A stretch of DNA of 64,000 nucleotides. It comes from Alisma plantago-aquatica. Taxonomy: Eukaryota > Streptophyta > Magnoliopsida > Alismatales > Alismataceae. Under the pieces are notes generated by a model. The model was not told the origin of the DNA, did no database searches, and saw nothing but the letters and a program-made list of their open reading frames with translations. The stretch is from assembly GCA_963693085.1 (NCBI GenBank), contig OY856413.1, positions 537,682,879-537,746,878 on the forward strand, read 5' to 3'. A program made the position numbers and the translations under genes. Of the stretch, positions 37,862 to 50,980 are shown piece after piece. The number at the start of each line of letters is the position of its first letter. The first letter of the stretch is position 1.

Positions 37862-38440
37862 CTATGCGTCTTTGATCTGCTGTCTCAGCGTAGGCTTGAC
37901 TTTCATCTGTGCCAATAGTCCTACCAACAAGGAAACTTCCAACTGCACATTCATATGCCACAAGGAGACAAACATATCTCGCCTATGGCATACCAAGGAA
38001 CTCAACTGTGCTTTCTTCATGGAGAGAGAAGAAGAATTTCTTCTAAGCACATCAGCTACCACATTTGCCTTACCAGGATGATACTCAATGGTGCAATCAT
38101 AATCATTTATTAGCTCCATCCAATGACGTTGTCGCATATTCAACTCTTTTTGCAAAATAATGTACTTCAAGTTCTTGTGAATTGTAAAGATCTGACACAC
38201 TTCCCCATAAAGATAGTGTCTCCAAATCTTTAATGCATGGACCACTGCTGCCAACTCCAAATCATGTGTCGAATAGTTCTCCTCATGTTTCTTAAGATGT
38301 TGCGAAGCAAAGGAAACCACATGATCCTCCTGCATCAGCACACATCCTAGGCCCTTCTTGGAAGCATCGCAGAAAACAACATAGCCTTTCCCAGGCTCTG
38401 GAAACACTAGCACTAGAGCACTAGTCAGTTTCTCCTTCAA
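37862..38440 (-). pseudogene. RNase H of gypsy element 2
   Basis: One open piece of 192 codons. It includes [17 protein letters not shown] (catalytic D in CDAS), [21 protein letters not shown] (catalytic E) and [17 protein letters not shown] (final D). These match the chromovirus RNase H, whose role is to degrade the RNA strand of the RNA-DNA hybrid. The frame is open but separated from the reverse transcriptase by a frame change near 38450, so no intact polyprotein exists. Confidence 0.88.
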
Positions 38441-38452
38441 ACTTTGGAAAGC

Positions 38453-39370
38453 TCACTGACAATGATCATCCAAAAAAAAAGATACATCCTTCCTGGTCAG
38501 CTTTGTCATTGGCAACACGATCACACTGAAGTCCTTGATAAACTTCCGGTAATATCCTGCCAAACCCAGAAAACTATGAACTTCCATTGGCATCTTTGGT
38601 TGCTCCCAATCTGCAACTGACTCCATCTTCTTAGGGTCCACTCTGACTCCTTCTGTAGATATCACATGACCCAAGAATGTCACTTCCTTCAACCAGAACA
38701 CACATTTGCTGAACTTGGCATATAACTGGTGTTGGCGAAGAAGAATTAATGATTGTCGAAGATGTCGTTCATGCTCTTTACAACCCTGACTGTAGATCAA
38801 GATGTCATCCATAAAGACTACAACAAACTGATCTAGAAACGGATGGAACACTCAGTTCATCAGATCCATGAAAGTAGCAGGTGCATTGGTTAGCCCAAAC
38901 GGCATAACCACAAACTCAAAGTGACCATACCTCGTTCTAAACGCTGACTTAGGTATGTCATTCACCTTAATCCTCAACTGATGATATCCAAATCATAGGT
39001 CGATCTTTGAGAACACTGTAGCGCCACATAACTAATCAAAAAGATCATCAATCCTCAATAATGGATACTTATTCTTGATCGTGACTTTGTTCAACTGCTG
39101 GTAATCTATACATAACTACATCGACCTATCCTTCTTCTTAACGAACAAGACTGGGTCACCCCAAGGCGACGTGCTCGATTGGATGAAACCTTTCTCCAAC
39201 AACTCTTGTAACTGCTTCTTCAACTCTGCCATCTCTGCTGGAGCCATCCTATACAGTGTCTGTGCAACTGGCTGTGTTCCTGGTACCAGATTGATCTCAA
39301 AATCAATCCCTCGAGGTGGGGGAACACCGGGGAACTCATCAGGAAATACATCTGCAAACTCTCAGACAAC
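38453..39370 (-). pseudogene. Reverse transcriptase of gypsy element 2, broken
   Basis: 38453-38851 has the catalytic [26 protein letters not shown] and [21 protein letters not shown], in family order. 38852-39370 carries the N-terminal fingers region, including the EGFIRPS-like and KKDRSM-like segments, with stops. The catalytic double aspartate is intact here, in contrast to element 1. Stops upstream make it non-functional. Confidence 0.88.
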
Positions 39371-39399
39371 CATTACCTCCTCAAGGCTAGGACTTTTCG

Positions 39400-41123
39400 C
39401 CTTGGTATCCACAACGTGAGCTAAGAAAGTCTTACCACCTTGCCGCAGCAACTTCTCTACCACCATCGCTGACACTAGACACATCAGAAGAATCTCCCTA
39501 TCTCCTTGGAAGATCCACTTCTCTCCGTCGTCATCAAACATTGCCTGCTTGGAACCACAGTCCAACACGACCTTATACTTTTCTAAGGTATCCATCCCAA
39601 GGATCACATTGAATCCCATGCATGTCAAGTGGTATAAGATCCACTTGTATATTGTGTCCTGAAAAAGATAAGACACAAGAGGGACACTCCTCTAGAAGCA
39701 TCGAGGAACCATCAAGAGGGGTTTCTAACAACAAGCTATCTTTCTTACAACTAATAGGTAAAGGACAGCTAGCAAGCAGGCTATGTATGATAAAAGAGTG
39801 TGTAGCACCCGGGTCAACCAAAATAGATATGAAGCAAGAAGAAGACAAATCAGAATGTAATAACTCCATCTGACCTGTCACCACTCGCGGGTTGACTATC
39901 GCCTCTGGCTGACTCATAGCATAGAATCGAGCTATTGCTTGTTGTCCATGTCCTCTTCTTCCTTGAGCAGACGATCCCACTTGCAACGCTTGACTGCGTC
40001 CTCGCCCTCTACTACCACAGCGCTGCTGTTTGTCAGACCATTGTTGATTCTGTCTCGTCTGCTGTGTCACTTCAACATCTTTTCTTGGGCAATTTGACCT
40101 CAAGTGCCCAGTCTGTCCACAGTGATAACATGACATGCCTTCTATCTGTGCCCTATATGGCTTTGTCACTACCAAAGAAGTTGTACTATGTGCCTTTGAT
40201 GGCGAAGAAGCATAACCTCTTTCCTTACTCGGAGACCATGGATATGGTGCACGAGAACTCTGCATCGTGGGAGGTGCTGAAAACCTTGGCTTCTTGAAGC
40301 CACCAAATCTCTGTCCCTGGAACTGAGCATGCCTTTTCCTGGTCATGGACTCCCTTTTCTCCCTAACAGACCGTTCAATCCTACGGACAGACTCTACGAA
40401 TGTGGCAAACCATTTTCGATTCTCCAAACCATCAGTAGGTGTCGACATCTCAGCACTCAAACCTTTCTCAAACTGCCTGATCTGCTTATCATCTGTCACC
40501 GCCATGTGAGGACAAAACCTCAACAAGTCTGGGAACTTGGCTTCATACTCGGTGATGCTCATCGATCCTTGGCGTAGACACTCAAACTGGTTGATCTTCT
40601 CATCCAGATACATCTTTGGAAAGTATCTGCTGACGAACTCTCGCTAGAAAACCTCCCAAACGATCTCCTCACCAGGTCACTTCTCCTCCTCAATGGCCCA
40701 CCAGTGGCTAGTACTACCCTTCAGAAGATAGACAATGTGCTTGACTTTGTCTGCTTTGGGGATGTCGACGATCCGGAAGGCCTTCTCAAGACCTGTCAGC
40801 CATAGATCAGCATCCGTCGGATCAGCAGTTCCAACATAATCTGAAGCTCCGACTCGGAGAAGCCACTCAAAGGTCATCCCAATACCCGATGTTTCACCAT
40901 GGGGAGCATGTGCTCTTGATTGAGGCACTGGAAACCTTTCCACCATGTGATTCATTGTAGCCATCAAATGCCCCATAAGTTGTTGGTAGGCAGGATTTTT
41001 GAGAATGGCTGGGTCAAGTTGGGGGACCTTAGGCACATGATCTTCACGTACCTGCCCTCCTGCTCCATCAACTAATGCAGCATCGCTGCTCTCAGAAGCA
41101 TGTTCTTCATGGTTTCTAGACAT
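39400..41123 (-). pseudogene. Gag-protease of gypsy element 2, frameshifted
   Basis: The start at 41123 opens gag (MSRNHEEHASESSDAA). The first piece, to 40677, ends in a stop just after LLKGSTSHWWAIEEEK, the capsid signature. The next piece, 39573-40613, carries the rest of the capsid, a basic tract, a CCHC knuckle reading CYHCGQTGHLRSNC and the protease active site LVDPGATHSFI. DPGA instead of DSGA is common in plant chromoviruses. A frameshift near 39620-39640 then moves the protease end (FNVILGMDTLEKYKVVLDCG) into the frame 39362-39676. This is the most complete gag-protease of the window. Confidence 0.9.
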
Positions 41124-41236
41124 CTTTAAGCTTTATCTTCCACCGAGGGAAGAAGGTTATTGTAAGAAAATATGGAAAGCTCACAAGAACAGACGCAAAC
41201 ATAGTCCTAGATCCCTTTAGACTCAGCGAACCTAGA

Positions 41237-41248
41237 GCTCTGATACCA
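41237..41248 (-). other. tRNA-Met primer binding site of element 2
   Basis: TGGTATCAGAGC on the minus strand, seven bases from the LTR start at 41256. It matches the primer sites of elements 1 and 3. Confidence 0.9.
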
Positions 41249-41255
41249 AACCAAC

Positions 41256-42214
41256 TGTGACACCCCACCATCACACAAACAACAAGATGACACATGAAAA
41301 CGTGTGGAACCATATATTACCGAAAACACGGGTTAATTAAAACTGATTGCGGAAAGTATACACGTGAGAACTTTTGCATCCATATCCTATAGAGAAACAT
41401 GTTATATAAACATTCACAAGCCTTGTTATAGGTACACAGCTTATCAGAACTAGCTATACCTTCAGCACCAGAGTTCAACACATATTTATACATACATAAC
41501 GACCATGTACGGTCAGCAGCAGGACATACAAAAATTACAACAGCTAAACATCATGAAACATCATTAATCGTCTCTGAGGACCTAAGAGTACAGGGATGAC
41601 TCTAGGACTCTACTACAAAACCACCAAAACATCAACATGTCCAACTCTTGCCTTCTACTGCTCTTCTTGCTGCTCGGCTACAACCTCATGACCACCACCA
41701 CGTCTAGAACGATCACCTAAAAAGGGTGTAAACTAGCGGGGTGAGACACATAGTCCCAGCGAGAAACATAACTCCTCGCCGAAACTATAAAACCTTAGAA
41801 GGTTAAGGCAAATAATAGCAGATAACTGATAAAGCGTATAACAAGAGCAGCATACTGAGCAAGGCTATAATTACCATCAAGCTTACCAAGATATCCGGGA
41901 GGCATAGAACCAAGTATTTCTTTATGGAACATTGATTGACAAGATAAGCTTTATAAGAACTTACCACAAACTATAAGGATTGTACAAACAATTGCATAGT
42001 ATAACTAGATCAACTATATAAGCAAGGCCTCAATCAATGTTCTGTGTTTTGTTCTAAGCAAGATATACCATTCAATTGGATTACATTTTGTTATGCCCTG
42101 AGGAAGTGAGCCTTCCCTTCTCAAATCCAACCATTGGCTGCGAAGCCCAATCCAGTGCCATACAAGGTCTAAGGAGATACAGACTCCATGACCTCACCTT
42201 CCTATGGTCAATAC
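41256..42214 (-). repeat. 5' LTR of gypsy element 2, right copy, truncated
   Basis: It starts TGTGACACCCC and aligns with 27855-28812 with about ten percent difference in the first stretch. Similarity stops just after GGTCAATACAA, where an unrelated plus-strand LTR begins. The rest of this LTR is not found as such. Confidence 0.88.
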
Positions 42215-45200
42215 AACTTAAGGTTGATTAATATGATGATAAGAAGGTTTTTCTAGAGTTTGTGGGAATTCTATCCATCAATGGATTATATGACATACTT
42301 AAGAGTACCTTAGGATTTTTCTAAGTTAGGCTCTCCAATGTACGTAGCAATGAAATTTAGGACTGGGTAGATGTTCTCAATGACATATAAGAGGTGACAC
42401 AGTTTTGGTGATTCAATTTTTTTGATCTTCGTCATGGGACATGTGGAATCAAACATACATTACTGGTGTAAGTCTAGGTAGTGGATTAGGTGGTGGTAAT
42501 TTTTGATAAGAAGACAATAGTTATATGAGGTGTTGGTCAAATTTTGGGACCAATCCAGATTAAGGAGTAGCCTATATGAATTATATAAGGACTACAACAT
42601 TTTAATGCATTTAAGTAGTGAGCCAAGAAAACGAAAGCCTGAACCGTGGTCCATAACCAACCCTTTGGTTCAATTGAACTGAGTCAGTTATTCAAAGAAT
42701 GCTAGAATATGAGAAAGATCTTGTGACCCTCTATTCTTCTGAAATAGGAAACTAACTAGAGTTTTGGTTGTCTCAGATCTCATTGTGAGACTAATAAGTA
42801 GGGGGCTATATAAATCTTAGGTTTTGGCACCTTAAAGGGACAAAGTACATAGAGTTTTAAGTGGCAGAAAGAGATAAATAGAGAAATTGTAAAGAATAAA
42901 GGGAGGAAGAAGAAACTAGCTGCGCCTGTGTTTGGGCCGCCAAGGCTTTCAGAGAACTGAACCACCAAGGGTGACTATGGGAACTAGCACATCATCCAGG
43001 TCAAGTGAGAGTGTAGAGATGAGGTGAGGAATCATCTTCTGAGCAAGATACAACATTTGAGATAGTAGGAGGGACGCCAAAGCACAAGGGTGGTTGCCCT
43101 GTTCTTGGCATAGGAGATAGGGGAGGCGAGACTCCCAATCAAAACCCAGATGAGTCAAGCCTGGAGACCACTTTCTCACCTACCTCAACATCAGGCAGAG
43201 TCTCGGTGGCAGCGTGATCCAAGTATGGTTGCTTGATCGATCCCAGATGGTTGAGATTGGCTAGACAGGAGGCCAGAAGTGACACTCTATTTTAGCAGAA
43301 GAACAGGGGCATCATGATCCCCAAATTGCGTCCCTTGTGAATGATGGAAAGGATGGGTCTCTCCTTGTTGGGCCACCGGATCATGAGGCCCAAGTAGCCT
43401 AAAAGACATAGGAATGCAAGGTAATATAAATGGTCAGATTTAAACTTCTATAAACTTTAAGAATGCATAGAGATTGATTTGGTTGTCAGAATAGAGTGTT
43501 TCAGGGCTCGTTGGAAAGCTCAAGATATGAAGAACATATTGAAGGATGTCCCCGAATCTTACATGATATAGATAAGGTAATTTAATTTGAGGAAATGTTA
43601 GATAAGTAGATTATGTGCATATATGTTGATAATTTTAAATCTATGTGAAAGGTGTGAACCTCATCGTTGAACTTCAAAGAAGTGTTACACCATAACTTTT
43701 AAAGGATTTAGACCCGACTAGAGGAATTCAAGATGAAGATTACCTATTTGAAACAGGTAAGTGGTTCATGCCCATGAGTATTTATGTTTATCAAACCAAG
43801 TACATTTCCATACTTCATAATTGCGACCTTCATGTCCAACATTATAAGTTAAAATATGCAAGAAAGATTTTATGTTCTTCTGATTGTAGAATTTAATATA
43901 CTTAATGCCTTAAGTAGTGATGTGTTATGGAATGATTCTAGATTATGAATTAAGTTCATAAGAAGGATAAGAGAATATATTTCTATCATATCTCTTAGAG
44001 ATGTTCCATATGGATACGAAGGACTACAAAATATGAAACAAAAATAAGACTTCCATCCTTCCATGGTTATGTGATATAGCCATGTATTAAGATTTTAAGT
44101 ACATATATGTTATTAGGGTTCCTTATATATAGATGTAATCATGTATTGAGATTTCAAGTAGAACATGTTGTTAAGATTCCCCTAATTTATAGATATAATT
44201 ATGTGCTAATAATTCAAGTTGGAACATGCCATCAATGTTTCTTACAGACGTAGCAATATAAGAGTTAAGAAGTGAAATAGATTCCATAGAAAGATTAGTG
44301 TTTAAAAGTTAAGTATTATGTGAGAATATGGGTGTTGTACATCGTAGACCATGGCCCAATTTATAAGATAAAGGTACTATTGGGATTAGAATATATTGTG
44401 ACATGAGTTTATGTTGATATTATCATCTTATGAGACATTAAGTCATGATTAAGTTGCAGGATGACACTCTATAAGATTTTTACTTTAAGATTCAAGATTT
44501 AAGTTCATATGAATGTATTAAGATCAGACTTAATGAAATTCTATAGAAATTGAGTTACCTTGTTAGAAATCACATTCTTTTAGATATTTGATACTTGACG
44601 ACTCTCATATACTTTGTATTTCCATATTTTATTCAGATCCTTTTCCTAAGCCTTTGGGATTATTTGTCATGTAATTAATATGAAAATTAGTTAAATCATT
44701 TCTATCAAATTCAAGTATTAGATTAAGGATTATCCAGATAATAAGGATATTAGATTTAGATTTAGACTTAGACTACTCATTGTGTGAGTATCCAGATTTT
44801 GAATAAAGATACATGATAAGGGTTTTAGACCCAATCTCATTTTTGTAATTGAGATTATTCATATTCAGATGTAGATTCAGAATCAGAGTTCAGTACATGT
44901 TTAGTAATCAGTATTTAGTTTTAGATAAGGCCATAATAAAAATTTAGTAAGCTTAGACTTAAGATAATTAATTCAGAACCTTCACATAATACATTATATG
45001 ATAAGTCCTCATTTAGAAAGTCTCAGGACGATTCAGAGGCATCTGTTGCCAATTTAGTGGAGTGTTTACTCCATTTTACAGGGCACGTTGTGCCAACAAA
45101 GGGTGTGTTGCACCATAGAGGACACTTCAGAGTCAACAAAGGGCACGTTGTGCCAACAGAGGGTGTGTTGCACCATAGAGGACACTTCAATGTCAATAGA

Positions 45201-46054
45201 GGAGGACTTATTGTATAATGGTGGCCACAATTACATAAAAATCATAAATAAAAGATGTATTAGTTAAGAGAATGTACATAATCTCATCTATAGTTTGTAA
45301 AAGTGATTAATATAAGATAAACATGACTCATGCCATTTGTTCAAGTCATGTGGCCCAAGCACCAGAGTGTAGGCCAATTCAGAGACATAACCCAGGCCCA
45401 GAGTGTAGGTTATGTGACCTAGGAACCTTAGTGCAGGTCATGAGACCCAGGTACCAGATTACAAGTTTCCAGAGAAAGATAAGATAAAGTAAAAAATAAG
45501 AACTAAGTTAAAGTGAGAAGAGATATTTATGTCTCAGATTTTGTAAAGTTTTTAATGTAAATTCTTAGTATATAATGTTTAAGAATATTTTACAGTAACT
45601 TATTACATCAAGTAATGTATATGTTAGAATACTCATTCCACTTACGCTAACAACCATTTTTCCAATGCATGGATGAGGATGAGATGTCCGTAGGTGAGGA
45701 GTAGGAACAGACGTAGCATCTAGAGGCTTGGTGCACATAGATAGAGCATGATAAAATCTGGTGGGGTGCCAACTATAAGATGATCCTCGGGTTTATAGAC
45801 TCAGCTATATGTTTTAAATGTTTAGAACTTTAGAGTAGAGACTCAAGGAATTAAATGAGTTTTCTCATGTAATAACATTTATGTTCCTTTTGTAAGAACA
45901 ATCATGAGATTGTTTTAATAATTTAGTTTGAGTGATTGATTATAATGTTGTTATGTATGCCAATTTTATGTAATTCCCTTTTGAGTACATGAGTTATGGA
46001 TAACTCGGTGTTGCTTCCGCTATTTATATGTGTGTACTTAGGGAGGGTGTTACA
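42215..46054 (+). mobile_element. Plus-strand gypsy LTR, 5' end missing
   Basis: The sequence ends GGGTGTTACA, a typical chromovirus LTR 3' end. A TATA-like CTATATAAAT lies at 42806-42815, and the GC-richer stretch near 45660-45780 has the usual R-U5 look. There is no TG start at the left junction and no internal domain, so it is the remains of a solo LTR or a truncated one. The last bases before the left junction (AATAC) and first after the right end (GATAC) could be a decayed 5-base duplication. Open frames here are short and unrecognised. Confidence 0.6.
45081..45200. repeat. 60-bp tandem duplication
   Basis: Two copies start GGGCACGTTG at 45081 and 45141, nearly identical and exactly 60 bases apart. 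Each contains the dyads CACGTTGTG and GTGTGTTGCAC. They lie within the plus-strand LTR. Confidence 0.88.
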
Positions 46055-49000
46055 GATACAACCCAAAGTCACACTCCTACCGGTGTATGGCTCAAAATCA
46101 ATCCTATGAAAATATTTATTGAGTCACAACACTAAGATATGACCTGAAGCCGCACTCCTACTAGGGTATGGCCCGCAGCCAATCCTATGAATGCATATAC
46201 TCAATAATATTTGACTCTGAGCTTTCCACTAAGGGAGAACTCATTTCACAATCCATCACTAAAACTGACAGTGGAATGGATCTATGTCACATGGCACCTA
46301 CGTGATTATGGTTCCACTTTATTAGTTATGCCAATTAAGTGTCTTTTAGCATCAGTCAAGTTACAATGTATAAAACATAACAAACTTTACAAAAAAGGGG
46401 GTATTGTACAACTTCAGAAGATATAAAACTTATAAGGTGTGAACTTGTCACAACATCACATATCACTGTAGCACTGCCATTCACAAGGCCATCATTAATT
46501 TCACATAGCCACACAAGGTTGTCACCAATGTTACATCACTGTGGAATATCAATCCCTCAATCACATCTCTAGAGCTTATCACCTAAAGTCATACACAAGG
46601 CACCTTCCATGTTATTTGACCCATTCACATCAACATGCATTACAAGGATATCATCATGCCTCATCAATGCTCATTCAACCTATGTCATATCATACTTACC
46701 ATAGCATACACTAGCTATGATATTATCACCTACAAGGTTAGATGTTCATAGACAAAAGAGAGATAACATCATAACATTATAACCATTCCAAGGAAAAGAA
46801 CTAAACCCATCATTTGTCCCTAGATTAGGGTCAGGGTTCCATACTTAGCCGATTAGGGTTGTATATCTATATTTGAACACTAAATCCTAGGTATGACGTC
46901 TACCATATCCTTGGAACATTTAGGGTTGAGGAACATGATTAGGGTTGCTTAAGCCATCATCTAAATATAATTAGACATGGTTCAACCATTGCTCATACAA
47001 TGTCGATTATGTGTCAAGTACATGTGTCAACTACCCACTACTCATGTGTCACGACCACCCACTATACATGGGTCGCAACCAAACACAACCAAGGTGTCAT
47101 GATCGTAACACAACCTAGGTGTTCTTCCCGTGACACCTCGACATGCCTCGTCCCATACTCAAGTGTATCTCAACCCTTCATGACCCTAGGGTTTTGACCA
47201 CCCAAGGTGCGCATGTCGCGACCACCACAACCATGATGTCTCCACCACAACACACCTCTGTGAGGTCTCGACTGTGACACACCACCTTTTTGGTCGTGAC
47301 CGCATGCATTGTGGCTAGGCATCTTGACCAAACATGAAATATGTATTATGACCCTTTAACATGGTGTTGTGACCTAAGGCAACACAACATCGTGACCCAA
47401 AGGAAATCCATGTTGCGACCAAACAACAAGACAACGTCACGACCATCTCCACACACAACATTTCAACCAACTCAAAACATAGGCGCTTTGGCCCAAAACC
47501 AAACATGGATGCTAGTCTGAACCAAAACACAAGACGAAAACTGTCTCAACCATAACAAGGTCAAACAACAACAAAAACTAAATATCATCAAGGCCCAAAA
47601 CCATGGATCCAGGGTCACCAAATCCTAGAAAATGTACCAAGAAGATCATCTAGCAAGCACATTTAGGAGAAAGAAAACTGGACCTTAACATATGAGAGAA
47701 AACATCCACAAATACAAGGGAGAATATGGAAACTGATACTCAATCATGATGATAGAACTAAAGCTCAAGATACATGTGAAACCATTCTCTCGAAATCACC
47801 AAGGAAATGTGCACATAGAAACTACAGTTTAAGAAAGAAAGAAAGACCATGTATAACACATTCCAAAATAGAATCCAAACCTCATAAAATACCGAGATAT
47901 ACTAGCATCATGTATGTGATTAAAGCTAAGATCAAGAGACAAGGAAGAAAACACCAAAACACATCCATCTCTTGAATCGAGTATGAAAAGTTAGGGTTTT
48001 AAATTCTAACCAACCCAAGCATGATTTCTCACCATCATCCAAGGTCTAGGGCATGATATCATCTTCTAGCATACTAGATCCATGTTTAGAAAGAGAAACA
48101 TTTACATTTTAGAAATGAAAGTGCAATAAAAGAGATGGTTAATGGTTATATCACCCGCCTTAAGGAGCTCAACTCCAAAGATGATAACTCCAAGCACACG
48201 ATCACCAAGGATGTTGAAGCTCCACCAAAGACTCCACCTTCATCTAAAAGAGCACCTCAAGAAGAAGAAGACACCAAGGTCTAATATTTCTTAAGAAAAG
48301 GGCAATAAGGAACCCTAGTCCAAACCAAAGAAAGAGGAAGAAAAGAGATGAGAAACTCCCTCTCGCTTGGGTGTCGCCTTGTCAAAACATGGCCTATTAC
48401 CCTTGTGATGAGGAGTTCTCTTCTCAAGAACAGCCGCCATCTCAATACACAGTCTAGGGCCAAGGAGGGAGAAGAATATGGGGTAGGGGATCTAAGGAAA
48501 ATGTTGCAATGAAGGCATTTACTTACCAAGGTTGAAGATGAAGCAAGAATAGCCACATGCAAGAGATATTGATCACCAAGGCTCTAAGGATCAACACTCC
48601 TTGCTCCATCAAGCTCCAAGGATGAGCAAGCAAGTAAGGAGAAGAGTAGGAGCCAAAAAGGACCACTTACATGGAGAGATGAGGGGTTATATACTTGAGG
48701 GAAGAGAGAGAAGGGCAAGGATGAGGTGTCAACACCCTGAGGCACCAAAGGGACATTTGTCCACCCAAGAAACCAACATGCAACCACATGTAACCACCTT
48801 ACCCATACATGTAAAAGATGGTGATACACTCTAGGATGGGTCTCAACCTACTTGGATCACCCAACATGGTCACCATCATGACCCACCACAGAACACCATC
48901 CATGGTTGCGAAAAAGCACCAAGCATCAACATGATCAAGACAAGAGATCACCACTCACACCTTTGGTCGAGACACTCTATAGAAGGGCAACTATCTCAAT

Positions 49001-49475
49001 GCAAGACTAACCAAGATCATATAGATCATGATCAAAACACCTAGAGGGGGTTTATTGATTGTGAAACCCACAAAACAAGCCCTAGGTCATGACATAGGTC
49101 GCTACACCCACAAGGTACACATAGCTCAATACACGCACAACCCTAGAAACCCTAATTACCTCCAAGGGTGCCACCACTCATCAAAGGATCAAACAAGGAG
49201 CCTACTTATTTCTCTCTCCTCTAGATGATGTCAAGAAAGAGAATGAACACTGTAGATGTGGAAAATTTCATATCAACCCCCCTCACTTTTGGTAAATTGC
49301 AATTTGCACCAAAACTATCACACAAAGCAGAAACATCATCCAAACATGCTCATATTGGAGAATTAAGCTCTCTACAAGGTCCAAAAGCATCCCATGGGAT
49401 CAGAGAAAGGTTCTAGGCACATAATCAAGACAAAGAAAATAGGGTTAGCCCAAAACCCATGTCAGGGCTCTTACA
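46055..49475 (-). repeat. LTR of element 3, left copy, start missing
   Basis: It aligns with 52020-53407 and then with 59109-59743; the rest (about 48090-49475) has no partner. It ends CTCTTACA at 49471-49475 before the polypurine region. Comparison gives a complete LTR length near 4.4 kb. The tract 47000-47530 repeats short phrases based on GTCGCGACC, TTGTGACC and CATGACC. Short open frames here (for example 47315-47530) come from that repetition. Confidence 0.85.
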
Positions 49476-49565
49476 TGCCATAAACCTCCAACAAGGATTT
49501 TGCCCCCAAAATCCTCAATGAAAAGAGACGAGTACTACCTCCGCATCTCTATCTCAGACTCCTAA
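49476..49565 (-). other. Polypurine region of element 3
   Basis: On the minus strand a purine-rich stretch with GATTTTGGGGGCAAAATCC leads to the LTR start TGTAAGAGCC, as in elements 1 and 2. The upstream coding sequence is deleted. Confidence 0.55.
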
Positions 49566-50852
49566 TCTGGTCAACCAAAATAGATATAAAATAGTTCACA
49601 CATATCAGAATGAAATATTTCCATATGACCTATCTCTACATGTGGGTTGACCTCTCCTTCTAACTTACTCAAGGTGTAAAGCCTAGTTGTCACCTGTCCA
49701 TAGGAACTAGCTTGCGACGTCTGTCCACGTCCTTATCCACCACTACTGAACTGTTGTCTCTGTGAGCCCTGCTAGCTCTACCTCGACTACTGGGTTATGC
49801 CATCACCTTTCACATGACACTCTCTCCTGAGATGTCCCACCTACCCACACTTTTGGCAAGTCCTGGTCTCATAGTGTGGCCTATATGGCCCCTTCACTGA
49901 AACTGATGTTGTGATGTGGGCTGTAGCAGGTGGAAAACTACAGCTTCTGCTCTTACTTGGCGACCACTGTGTCGGTTATCTAGACCTCTATTGTGCTAGC
50001 TGTGATGAGAACATATGCTCCTTAAAGGCACACGACGACTATTCTTAGTACATGGAATATCTCTTCTTGGCACCTTCTCATGCTTCTCCACTACAAACGT
50101 CTTTATTCTCCTAACAGACTCCACAAATGTGGTAAAATTCTCTCTATTCTCTAAAGCTATTACCGACATTGTCAGCTCTGCACTCAACCCCTTCTCAAAA
50201 TGCCTGATTTTCTCCTGATCTATAGTGTCCATGTGAGGACAAAACATCAACAACTCCATAAACCTTGCCTCATACTCATTGATTGACATGGATCCCTGTT
50301 AGATCCTCTTAAACTGGTTGATCTTCTCATCAAGGGATGTTTGAGGAAAGTACCAATTGACAGACTCACATCATAACTCCTCCTAGATGACAGCAACACC
50401 AGGCTTCTTCTCCTCTTCTACGCCCCACCAATGTCCAACACTCCCTTCAAAAGGTATACTACATGCCTTATGTTGTCTGCTTAGGGGATGCTCATGATCT
50501 TGAAGGCCTTCTCCAACTCTGTCAACCAAAGATCTGCATCTACTATATCCACCGTACAAGCATACTCTACCACTCCAACTCACCTCAACCCCTCAAATGT
50601 CTTTCCCGAGACCAGAGATTACACATTGGGGACTGCTGCTCTCATTTGAGGAACGAGCATTCTATCTGCCATATGTGTAATCATGGCCATAAACTGTCCA
50701 AACATGGACTGAAAAGTAGGATTGGCCACCACTATAGGGTCTAACTGGGGCATCTCAAGCGCCCTATCCTCAACATCCTACCTTCCTTCACCTCCACCTA
50801 CTGTAGCAACACCACTGTCAGCAACGTGTTCTTCATGTTCTCCAGCCATATG
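49566..50852 (-). pseudogene. Gag of element 3, broken
   Basis: It starts at about 50852 (MAGEHEEHVADS), close to the gag start of element 2. The capsid part 49996-50289 contains ISMNEYEARF-like sequence and GLSAELTM. A zinc knuckle near 49820-49865 reads as CX2C...HX4C but has a stop inside. There are numerous stops and no other domain. The gag and LTR layout resemble element 2, so the two belong to related chromovirus families. Confidence 0.8.
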
Positions 50853-50961
50853 TTCAACTCTTCTTCTTCTCCTCAAGCAGAAGTCACTATAAGATAGAGT
50901 GGAGATCACTAGACATAATCAAACCCTAGTCCTAGGTCCCTTTAGACTTAGCAAACCTAAA

Positions 50962-50973
50962 GCTCTGATACCA
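50962..50973 (-). other. tRNA-Met primer binding site of element 3
   Basis: TGGTATCAGAGC on the minus strand, seven bases from the LTR start at 50981. Confidence 0.9.
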
Positions 50974-50980
50974 ACCAAGT

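Larger units (their letters stand above)
27855..42214 (-). mobile_element. Ty3/gypsy element 2 (chromovirus-like), best-preserved coding
   Basis: Minus-strand order is LTR from 41256, primer site, gag, protease, reverse transcriptase, RNase H, integrase, polypurine region, LTR 27855-36422. The LTRs start TGTGACACCC and end TCCTTACA in plus orientation. The right LTR is only 959 bases long before it breaks at 42214. The left LTR holds a complete solo LTR and a Cassandra dimer. The coding frames are longer than in elements 1 and 3 (gag-protease 346 codons in one piece) but contain stops and at least one frameshift. Confidence 0.9.
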
